Below, one piece after another: positions 1 through 4,621 of a stretch of 5,591 nucleotides of DNA (position 1 is its first letter; each line of letters opens with the position of its first letter). Made by a program: the position numbers and the translations under genes. The DNA lies in contig DMQJ01000001.1 of assembly GCA_003455715.1 (NCBI GenBank), positions 1-5,591 on the forward strand. The letters are read 5' to 3'. The stretch comes from Acidimicrobiaceae bacterium. Lineage in GTDB: Bacteria; Actinomycetota; Acidimicrobiia; Acidimicrobiales; Ilumatobacteraceae. The notes beneath the pieces are model-generated. The model ran no database searches and had not been told where the DNA came from. It saw only the letters and a program-made list of their open reading frames with translations.

Positions 1-2
1 TC

Positions 3-917
3 AAGTGCGGCGGGTGTGGCGCGGAGGTGGTGGTGAACACGGCAGAGCAGATGGGCGCCCGTTGCCACTGGTGTCGCCATGTGCTGACGGTGAACGAGCA
101 GATCCCCAATGGGGCGGTGCCCGACGCCGTGCTCCCCTTCGCCATCACCCACAAGGCGGCCGTGGAGAAGATCGCCGAGTTCGCTGGCAAGCGCAAACTG
201 TTCGCCAACCGTGCATTCGTGGCCGAGTTCAAACCCGAGAACGTCGTGGGCGTCTACATGCCCTACATGGTGGTCGATGCGAACGCCAGCGCCGACGTAT
301 CGGGGCAGGGTGAGGTAGAGACGCGGCGCTACACACGCGGCACGGGCGACAACAAGGAGACCGTGTACGACGCCGACGTGTATCAGGTGGATCGGCACAT
401 CCGTTTCACCGCCGACGACCTCACGCTGGAGGCATCGTCGGAACGTGCACAGATGAACAAGTCGGTGAACACCAACAACGTCATCAACACGATCCTGCCG
501 TTCGACACCGAGAACGCCGTGAAGTGGAATGCCAGCTACCTCACGGGCTTCACCTCCGAAAAGCGCGACAAGGGTGTGGTGCACACCACACCCGAACTCG
601 AGCACCAGTTGCTGTCCATCGCCCGCGCCCAACTGGTGGCGAGCGTCGCTGGTTACGACCGTGGCGTTCGCTGGGAGCGCGAGCAGTTGAAGGTGCATGG
701 CACTCGATGGCTGGCGATGTACCTGCCGGTATGGCTGTACTCGTACCACCATGTGAAGGACAACAAGTCGATGGTGCACTACATCGCGGTCAACGGACGC
801 ACGGGCGAGACGATGGGCAGCGTTCCCACATCTACCGGGCGCCTCGTGGCAGCCGCGGTCACCGCGGGCACCGTGGTGGAGGGCATCATGATTGCGATTC
901 TGGGGGCCATGAAATGA
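3..917 (+). CDS. TFIIB-type zinc-ribbon protein with hydrophobic C-terminus (5' partial)
   Basis: The reading frame is open from the window edge, so the true start lies upstream; an internal GTG at 27 would cut off half of the zinc site and is not the start. The visible 304 residues begin with a zinc ribbon, CGGC at residues 2-5 and CHWC at 21-24, i.e. two CxxC knuckles 15 residues apart. A mixed alpha/beta body follows. It contains two similar-looking patches, a VYMPYMVVDA stretch near residues 85-94 and a MYLPVWLYSY stretch near 239-248, the second leading into VNGRTGETMGSVP. This resembles the actinobacterial family annotated as TFIIB-type zinc-ribbon proteins, whose function is unknown; some members have been mislabelled as helicases. 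No helicase motif is visible. The last 24 or so residues (about 280-303) are hydrophobic and end in a single Lys, suggesting a C-terminal membrane anchor. The stop overlaps the next start (ATGA), so the two products are probably co-translated and work together. Coding is certain; the role is unknown. Confidence 0.85.
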   Translation, partial: KCGGCGAEVVVNTAEQMGARCHWCRHVLTVNEQIPNGAVPDAVLPFAITHKAAVEKIAEFAGKRKLFANRAFVAEFKPENVVGVYMPYMVVDANASADVSGQGEVETRRYTRGTGDNKETVYDADVYQVDRHIRFTADDLTLEASSERAQMNKSVNTNNVINTILPFDTENAVKWNASYLTGFTSEKRDKGVVHTTPELEHQLLSIARAQLVASVAGYDRGVRWEREQLKVHGTRWLAMYLPVWLYSYHHVKDNKSMVHYIAVNGRTGETMGSVPTSTGRLVAAAVTAGTVVEGIMIAILGAMK

Positions 918-1216
918 TCGCTCAGCTCATGTCGCACCCGGCCACCCAGGCCATGGTCGCGGCCTCCAACGACAGCAGCGGGCCGGTGTGGCTGCTCATC
1001 TTTGGCCCGGTGGCCGGCGGCGGCGTCTACTACGGACTGTGGCAGTACTACCGCAACACCAACAAGTCGCACAGCTTCGAGACCGAGACCAAGGTGACGG
1101 CCCAGCCCATCACCGGCACCGACCGCAAGGTCAGCACCGTCACCGGTACGAAGCGGTCGAGCATCGACGGCAACAACGTGTCGGATCACCGCCGTCGGGT
1201 GCAGCGCATCCCCTAG
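914..1216 (+). CDS. Small single-pass membrane protein, unknown function
   Basis: This encodes 100 residues starting at the ATG that overlaps the upstream stop codon (ATGA at 914-917). Translational coupling is the likely means of initiation, since only a weak G-run lies upstream. A second ATG at codon 6 is possible but less likely. Residues 1-23 are polar to mildly hydrophobic, residues 24-46 form one membrane segment rich in Gly and aromatics (ending WQYY), and RNTNK directly after it supplies positive charge. The remaining 50 residues are hydrophilic: a Thr/Glu-rich stretch, a TGTDRKV/TGTKRSS pair of similar turns (68-83), then IDGNNVSDHRRRVQRIP, a basic tail. By the positive-inside rule the tail is probably cytoplasmic. 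I recall similar tails in actinobacterial hypothetical proteins but no named domain. Pairing with the zinc-ribbon membrane protein suggests a two-component membrane assembly; that is inference. Confidence 0.8.
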   Translation: MIAQLMSHPATQAMVAASNDSSGPVWLLIFGPVAGGGVYYGLWQYYRNTNKSHSFETETKVTAQPITGTDRKVSTVTGTKRSSIDGNNVSDHRRRVQRIP

Positions 1217-1231
1217 AAGGGAGGGTTGCTC

Positions 1232-1256
1232 ACGGTGCCCTCCACGACGGCACCGT
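1232..1256. terminator. Hairpin between convergent genes, candidate bidirectional terminator
   Basis: ACGGTGCC (1232-1239) and GGCACCGT (1249-1256) form a perfect 8-bp stem with a 9-nt loop. It sits in the 43-nt gap between the stop of the small membrane protein (1216) and the stop of the DUF3592 gene on the other strand (1260). There is no U-tract on either side, so it would be a non-canonical terminator. Position and symmetry are the evidence; termination itself is inferred. Confidence 0.5.
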
Positions 1257-1259
1257 CCT

Positions 1260-2153
1260 TCACGATGTGGCGCCAGACTGGGGTCGTCGACCCTTGGGCC
1301 GCTGGCGCACGCCCTGGACGATCCGTACCGCAGCCACCGCCAACAGCAGGTCGAGTATCCCGACGATGAACAGCATCATCGCCAGACGGTCGTTGCGCGC
1401 AACGTCGGACCGTTGCGGATCCTCTGGGTCGTAGCGCACCTCGATCCTGTAGCCGACCGACATCGAGTCGTAGGTCGCTCGGTCGACATCGCGGGTCGCG
1501 GTGAACTGGGTGGGACGACCATCAGCGGCGGGAGCGACGTAGCGGTACGTCACCCGGTAGCCATCGCTGCGCGGCCCCGCGAGCGACTCGGTCTCGATCA
1601 CTTCTCCCTGCACGGCCACGCCATCGGCGGCGAGCGATGTCGACCGCTGCCACTCCACGACAACTGCCGCATGGAGCCACACCAGCAGCCCGACCGTGAG
1701 AGCGATCACGCCGAACCCGATCACCCTCTCGCGGCCTGACGCCTTCGGCGGCGACGGGTCGTCGGCAGCGATCACGCCGTCGAAGACCAACCTGTACCTC
1801 GCTGGTTGGACCTCACCCCACGAGACCACCGCAAGCAATGCGGCGCCGCACTCACCGCAGCGGAGCGACGCAACGTGTGGGGTCACGCCGTCGGCCCCTT
1901 GCAGGGTGCGATGCCCATCGAACGCTCCCACTTCGAACGGAAGGCGTGCGAGCAAGCGCTCCTGCAACCGAAGGATCGCTGTCGTGTGGGCCCACCCGAC
2001 TGCCTCGCCATCGGTGACCACTGCAACCGGGTCGAAGCGACAGCCCGCCCCACAGCGAGGACACGGCCGTTCGATCGTGGCGACGTCGACGGTGTCAAGT
2101 TCGTCGATACCGTCGGCGAGCACCTCGGGTCGAGGCTGGTCGGGATGGGTCAT
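1260..2153 (-). CDS. Two-pass membrane protein with N-terminal Cys motif and DUF3592 domain
   Basis: This encodes 297 residues. I chose the ATG at 2153 because it overlaps the GNAT stop (ATGA) and everything further upstream in frame is Arg/His-rich shadow sequence. Order of parts: an acidic N-terminus (1-28); a putative zinc-binding module with CPRCGAGC at 31-38 and CGEC at 99-102, the two halves separated by about 60 residues; a first membrane helix at about 144-166; a loop of about 90 residues; and a second helix at about 257-279 followed by a basic tail (RQRPKGRR). The loop matches the DUF3592 pattern: V(A)VQGEVIETES, YRVTYRYVAP..DGRPTQF, then SVGYRIEVRYDPEDPQRSDVA. In this family the loop is a small beta domain, usually taken to lie outside the membrane; its function is unknown. 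The Cys module would then be cytoplasmic. It is the last gene of the unit oxidoreductase-GNAT-DUF3592, but a functional link to the other two is not obvious. Confidence 0.85.
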   Translation of the reverse strand: MTHPDQPRPEVLADGIDELDTVDVATIERPCPRCGAGCRFDPVAVVTDGEAVGWAHTTAILRLQERLLARLPFEVGAFDGHRTLQGADGVTPHVASLRCGECGAALLAVVSWGEVQPARYRLVFDGVIAADDPSPPKASGRERVIGFGVIALTVGLLVWLHAAVVVEWQRSTSLAADGVAVQGEVIETESLAGPRSDGYRVTYRYVAPAADGRPTQFTATRDVDRATYDSMSVGYRIEVRYDPEDPQRSDVARNDRLAMMLFIVGILDLLLAVAAVRIVQGVRQRPKGRRPQSGATS

Positions 2154-2674
2154 GCTGGTTCGAGGTCGGCACGAAGCAGATCCATGAGCAGGCCGTCCGA
2201 CCACGTGCCGTCGGCGCGTCGCTCGTAGGAGCGCATGATGCCAACGGGGCGGAACCCGCATGTGCGGTAACACGCAATGGCGGCCTCGTTGTCGACCGAC
2301 GGGTCGATCACCAGTCGATGATGGCCGCGGTCGCGAAAGAGGTGGCGCGCCAGCGTGACGATGGCGTCGCTCGCCAAGCCCTGCCGTTGGAGCGCCGGGT
2401 TGATGTACACGTCGACCGACGCGTGGCGATAGTCGGGGTCGTCCTCCTCAGAGAACTGAATCACCCCTGCCACGACGCCGTCGAGGGTCTCGATCGCCAG
2501 TTGGTGTAGTTCGTCGTCGTCGAGATCGTCGCCGAACTCTTGCGCGAGGTCGCCTCCGCGCCACCAGCGGCTCACCTGTTCCGTGCTGCGAATGGCGATG
2601 ACTCGAGCGCGGTCGGCTGCGACGACGGGTCGGAGCTTCACCCGATGTCCGAGGAGAGTCGACGACGAAGCCAT
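2150..2674 (-). CDS. GNAT-family N-acetyltransferase, AAC(6')-like
   Basis: This encodes 174 residues, a typical single-domain length. The start is the ATG at 2674, 11 nt after the oxidoreductase stop; a longer in-frame ORF upstream is low-complexity shadow. No Shine-Dalgarno is visible, so initiation may depend on coupling to the upstream gene. The fold is readable: strand 1 GHRVKLRPV (9-17); helix 1-2 region with WW at 37-38 and an acidic stretch (EFGDDLDDDEL, 46-56); strands 3-4 VVAGVIQF and HASVDVYINP (67-93); motif A RQGLAS at 97-102, matching the acetyl-CoA pyrophosphate loop Q/RxxGxG/A with Ala in the last position; then VIDPSVDNEAAIACYRTCGF (122-141), the hallmark of motif B with Asn129 and Tyr136, Tyr136 being the usual general-acid candidate. 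The C-terminal GTWSDGLLMDLL pattern is seen in aminoglycoside 6'-acetyltransferase-like and RimJ/RimL-like members. It transfers acetyl from acetyl-CoA to an amine; the substrate cannot be told. Confidence 0.85.
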   Translation of the reverse strand: MASSSTLLGHRVKLRPVVAADRARVIAIRSTEQVSRWWRGGDLAQEFGDDLDDDELHQLAIETLDGVVAGVIQFSEEDDPDYRHASVDVYINPALQRQGLASDAIVTLARHLFRDRGHHRLVIDPSVDNEAAIACYRTCGFRPVGIMRSYERRADGTWSDGLLMDLLRADLEPA

Positions 2675-2685
2675 TGGGAAGTCGA

Positions 2686-3453
2686 TCAGTGCAACGCGTC
2701 GCGTTGGGCGATGAGCGTGGCGAGCGGGTCGAGGTTGAACGGCGGACCCACCATGACGATGACGTGCGTCGCGCCAGCTTCGACGTAGCGCTGCACATCG
2801 TGCACATCGTCGGGGTCGACGGCCACCGTGCGTTCGATGGCTGACGGGTCGCGGCCCACCTTCGCGCACCACTCGTCGAGTACTGCATTCTTCTGGGCGA
2901 ACGACTCCGGCGGGCCGAATGTGTTCCACGCATCGGCGTACTGGGCCACCAGCTTCAGCGTCACCTTCTCGCCGCCACCGCCCACCAGGATGGGAAGGTC
3001 GCCGACAGGCGCCGGGTTGAGCGCCGCAAGGCGCGCCTTCATGCGTGGCAGGTCGAGGCCGAGTTGGCGCAGACGGCTACCGGCCGTGCCGAACTCATAG
3101 CCGTACTCGGTGTAGTCGCGCTCAAACCAACCGGCACCGACGCCGAGGTACATGCGCCCGTTCGACACGTGGTCGAGGGTGCGTGCCATATCGGCCAACA
3201 GCTCCGGGTTCCGGTAGTTGTTGCCGCTCACGAGCATGCCGAGCTTGGCGCGGCTGGTGTCGGCGGCCATCACCGACAGCAACGTCCAGCCCTCGAAGTG
3301 CTCGGCATCGGGGTCGCCGTAGAGGGGGTAGAAGTGGTCCCACGTCCAGATGGAGTCGGCACCCATCTCGTCGGCCGCCCGCCATGCGTCGCGCATGGCC
3401 TGCACGGTGGTTGCCTGCGGATGGATCTGCACACCGACGCGGAGCTTGGTCAT
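2686..3453 (-). CDS. LLM-class F420-dependent oxidoreductase
   Basis: This encodes 255 residues from the ATG at 3453; an ATG 36 nt further upstream adds only an unconserved MSSSDWRGTVAL. It is a luciferase-like monooxygenase TIM barrel: VGVQIHP as first strand (6-12), ADSIWTWDHF (32-41), LGMLVSGNNYRNPELLADMARTLDHVSNGRMYLGVGAGW (71-109), YGYEFG (117-122), VGGGGEKVTLKLVAQYADAWN (157-177), and ATHVIVMVGPPF near the end. The SGNNYRNP and LGVGAGWFERD motifs are those of the F420-dependent subgroup (Rv1855c/TIGR03560-like), in which reduced F420 rather than FMN carries hydride. The usual insertion between the YGYEFG region and the GGGGEK strand is short here (about 30 residues, ending LNPAPVGDLP), as I recall for short members of this group. 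The substrate is unknown. It is first of the three-gene unit and diverges from the arsR gene. There is no Shine-Dalgarno; a -10-like TACGGT lies 7 nt before ATG. Confidence 0.9.
   Translation of the reverse strand: MTKLRVGVQIHPQATTVQAMRDAWRAADEMGADSIWTWDHFYPLYGDPDAEHFEGWTLLSVMAADTSRAKLGMLVSGNNYRNPELLADMARTLDHVSNGRMYLGVGAGWFERDYTEYGYEFGTAGSRLRQLGLDLPRMKARLAALNPAPVGDLPILVGGGGEKVTLKLVAQYADAWNTFGPPESFAQKNAVLDEWCAKVGRDPSAIERTVAVDPDDVHDVQRYVEAGATHVIVMVGPPFNLDPLATLIAQRDALH
2792..2809. repeat. Perfect 9-bp tandem repeat inside the oxidoreductase gene
   Basis: TGCACATCG occurs twice head to tail. On the coding strand it encodes the DVH/DVQ portion near the C-terminus of the oxidoreductase and keeps the frame. 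It looks like a small in-frame duplication in a linker before the last helix; no regulatory role is suggested. Confidence 0.6.
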
Positions 3454-3460
3454 GAGTGCG

Positions 3461-3466
3461 ACCGTA
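3461..3466 (-). promoter_or_regulatory. -10-like hexamer for leaderless oxidoreductase transcript
   Basis: Read on the - strand, TACGGT (fits the actinobacterial TANNNT pattern) ends 7 nt before the ATG at 3453. Transcription would then begin at or next to the start codon, which agrees with the absence of a Shine-Dalgarno. No convincing -35 is seen. The hexamer is short, so chance is a real alternative. Confidence 0.4.
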
Positions 3467-3479
3467 CCGCGCCAGTCGC

Positions 3480-3510
3480 TTGACGACATTTAGCCATTCT
3501 GTTATATAAC
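3480..3510 (+). promoter_or_regulatory. arsR promoter with overlapping palindromic operator
   Basis: TTGACG at 3480-3485 is one base from the -35 consensus. Downstream, GTTATATAAC at 3501-3510 is a perfect 10-bp palindrome and an island of A/T in GC-rich DNA. It contains TATATA (3503-3508, 17-nt spacer) and TATAAC (3505-3510, 19-nt spacer, five of six bases of the -10 consensus). The GTG start of arsR lies 6 nt after the palindrome and there is no Shine-Dalgarno, so the mRNA is probably leaderless. ArsR-family regulators commonly bind such AT-rich inverted repeats (half-sites like ATATAAC) over their own promoter, so auto-repression by blocking the -10 is the natural reading. The site lies 47 nt from the divergent oxidoreductase start and might also affect that gene. 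Confidence 0.65.
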
Positions 3511-3516
3511 TGTCCT

Positions 3517-3882
3517 GTGAAATCTCCCGCCCCCGAGCGGCTCGACACGGTGTTCGCTGCGCTCTCCGACCCCACCCGCCGCGCCATCGTGCGCCGCTTG
3601 GCCGACGGAGAAGCCACCGTGCTCGAACTCGCCGAGCCCTTTCCCATCAGCCTCCCTGCCATCTCTCGCCACCTGAAGGTGCTCGAGAGCGCAGGCCTCA
3701 TCAGCCGCAGCCGCAATGGGCAGCACCGGCCGTGCCGGCTACGGCCCGAACCGCTCACTGAGATCGTCGGCTGGGCCGAGCACACCACCACAGCGTGGGA
3801 GCAGCGGCTCGACCGCCTCGAGGCCCACCTCCGCGCCACCACCGCCGCATCACCCAACCCCACCACCAAGGACCCCCGATGA
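3517..3882 (+). CDS. ArsR-family winged-helix transcriptional repressor
   Basis: This encodes 121 residues from a GTG start directly after the promoter/operator. The N-terminal RLDTVFAALSDPTRRAIVRRLADGE (8-32) is the diagnostic ArsR opening (ALSDPTRR). The helix-turn-helix follows, with recognition helix at LPAISRHLKVLESAGLI (46-62) and wing SRSRNGQHRPCRLRPEPL (63-80). A dimerising helix, WAEHTTTAWEQRLDRLEAHL (86-105), follows, then a Pro/Thr-rich tail. The metal-binding ELCVCDL-type motif of ArsR/SmtB sensors is absent: the equivalent stretch reads VLELAEPF, and the only Cys (73) is alone. This is the non-metal subgroup typically paired with an AHSA1/SRPBCC gene, as here (ATGA overlap). It is cytoplasmic and DNA-binding; the ligand or signal is unknown. 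It probably represses its own operon through the palindrome at 3501-3510. Confidence 0.92.
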   Translation: MKSPAPERLDTVFAALSDPTRRAIVRRLADGEATVLELAEPFPISLPAISRHLKVLESAGLISRSRNGQHRPCRLRPEPLTEIVGWAEHTTTAWEQRLDRLEAHLRATTAASPNPTTKDPR

Positions 3883-4364
3883 CCCAGCACGCCAACGACA
3901 ACCGCCACACCTGGTCGCTCGACCGCGAGGTGGTACTCACCCGCTTGATCGCCGCCCCACGTGCTGCCGTGTACGAAGCATGGACCGACCCAGCCGCCTT
4001 CTGTCAGTGGTTCGGCCCGAGTGGGTTCACCTGCACCGTGCACGAGATGGATGTACGGCCCGGGGGCCGTACCCGCTTCGACATGGTGGCGCCGGACGGC
4101 ACGCTCTACACCAACCGCTTCGACTACGTCGAGATCGTCCCGGCGGTACGCATGGTGTTCGACCATGGCTCCGACATCGACGACGACCCCGGCCGCTTCC
4201 TCGTCACGTTGACCTTCGACGAGCAGTCCGACGGCAAGACCGTGCTCACCCTTCGCCAACTGCACCCCACTGCCGAACAGCGTGCGGCGGTGATCGGCTT
4301 CGGTGCAGTCGAGTACGGGATGCAGACCATGCAGAAGCTGGCCGACCACCTCGGGTGCGCGTAG
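3879..4364 (+). CDS. AHSA1/SRPBCC-domain protein (START-like)
   Basis: This encodes 161 residues. The start is the ATG overlapping the arsR stop (ATGA), with AAGGA at 3868-3872 six nt upstream as ribosome binding site. The family pattern is clear: VVLTRLIAAPRAAVYEAWTDPAAFCQWFGP (18-47) is the N-terminal strand and helix of the AHSA1 fold, then EMDVRPGGRTRFDMVAPDG (56-74), YVEIVPAVRMVFDHG (83-97), VTLTFDEQSDGKTVLTLRQL (109-128), and the long C-terminal helix GAVEYGMQTMQKLADHLG (142-159) that closes the hydrophobic cavity. Length is normal. Such proteins bind small hydrophobic ligands and rarely have a known reaction; paired with an ArsR repressor they are often thought to be part of a ligand or stress response. 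No signal peptide is seen, so the protein is cytoplasmic. The shared promoter would make its expression follow that of the repressor. Confidence 0.92.
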   Translation: MTQHANDNRHTWSLDREVVLTRLIAAPRAAVYEAWTDPAAFCQWFGPSGFTCTVHEMDVRPGGRTRFDMVAPDGTLYTNRFDYVEIVPAVRMVFDHGSDIDDDPGRFLVTLTFDEQSDGKTVLTLRQLHPTAEQRAAVIGFGAVEYGMQTMQKLADHLGCA

Positions 4365-4368
4365 TCCA

Positions 4369-4385
4369 CCGCGCACTTCGCGCGG
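4369..4385 (+). terminator. Short GC hairpin after the SRPBCC gene, candidate terminator
   Basis: CCGCGC (4369-4374) and GCGCGG (4380-4385) form a perfect 6-bp stem with loop ACTTC, starting 5 nt after the stop codon at 4362-4364. There is no U-tract. The right flank could also take part in another fold: CGCGCACTTC at 4370-4379 is complementary to 4440-4449. Confidence 0.45.
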
Positions 4386-4400
4386 CATCCAGCAACCGAA

Positions 4401-4467
4401 CCGCCCGCCGTGTCGCGCGAAATCCGCAATGGCTCACGGGAAGTGCGCGACACGGCGCGCAGGGCGG
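4401..4467. repeat. Long inverted repeat / bulged hairpin in intergenic region
   Basis: CCGCCCGCCGTGTCGCGC (4401-4418) pairs with two blocks: GCGCGACACGGC (4445-4456, 12 perfect bp) and GGGCGG (4462-4467, 6 bp), with the 5 nt GCGCA bulged between them. The 26-nt apical region can add a small 4-bp stem (4423-4426 with 4437-4440). It may be a terminator backing up the hairpin at 4369, a REP-like palindromic element, or a structured leader RNA if a promoter lies further upstream. The sequence does not show which. No coding capacity supported by family resemblance lies here. Confidence 0.6.
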
Positions 4468-4523
4468 AGACCGGCTGGCAACTGACCAACCCAAGACGGT
4501 CCGAGCATCTCGGAGCCGCTGAC

Positions 4524-4529
4524 TACGCT
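4524..4529 (+). promoter_or_regulatory. -10-like hexamer upstream of the MFS gene leader
   Basis: TACGCT fits TANNNT and ends 7 nt before an ATG at 4537, the spacing expected for a leaderless transcript starting at that ATG. No good -35 is seen at 17 nt upstream. If used, the MFS mRNA would begin about 85 nt before the transporter start. Confidence 0.35.
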
Positions 4530-4536
4530 GACCCTC

Positions 4537-4551
4537 ATGTGCCGATGTTGA
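4537..4551 (+). CDS. Putative leaderless four-codon leader ORF (Met-Cys-Arg-Cys)
   Basis: ATG TGC CGA TGT TGA encodes MCRC and stop. Half of its codons are Cys, and the ATG stands 7 nt after a -10-like hexamer. Cys-rich leaderless short ORFs ahead of operons are known in mycobacteria, where they act as cysteine-responsive attenuators. Here the ORF precedes an MFS gene whose ribosome binding site can be sequestered. It is very short, so chance occurrence cannot be excluded. Confidence 0.3.
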   Translation: MCRC

Positions 4552-4564
4552 TTCCGTGCTCGTG

Positions 4565-4617
4565 CTCCTCCATCGCTGCGGTGCGTGCCATCCACGTCCG
4601 TAGCCATCGAGGAGGAG
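4565..4617 (+). promoter_or_regulatory. MFS ribosome binding site with upstream complementary (anti-SD) sequence
   Basis: GAGGAGGAG at 4609-4617 is a strong Shine-Dalgarno; its GGAGG core is 6 nt from the ATG at 4622 and it is the best such site in the window. CTCCTCC at 4565-4571 is an exact 7-bp complement of GGAGGAG at 4611-4617, with 39 nt between, so the leader can fold to hide the site. The complement starts 13 nt after the MCRC stop codon, so a ribosome held at that stop or the last Cys codon would cover or approach it. Confidence 0.55.
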
Positions 4618-4621
4618 TTCC

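Noticed and set aside
2153..2273. Extension of the DUF3592 gene upstream to 2273
   Set aside because: The 40 extra residues are Arg/His-rich, lie inside the GNAT gene in another frame, and the ATG at 2153 makes a clean ATGA overlap.
2674..2929. Extension of the GNAT gene upstream to 2929
   Set aside because: The extra 85 residues are a low-complexity Arg-rich shadow of the oxidoreductase gene; the GNAT fold begins just after the ATG at 2674.
3879..4364. Arsenic-resistance function for the arsR unit
   Set aside because: The repressor lacks the Cys metal site and its partner is an AHSA1/SRPBCC protein, not an arsenite pump or arsenate reductase.
3450..4388. Long - strand ORF opposite arsR and the SRPBCC gene
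   Set aside because: It is antisense to two clearly recognised families and has no recognisable domain; it is a product of GC-rich codon bias.
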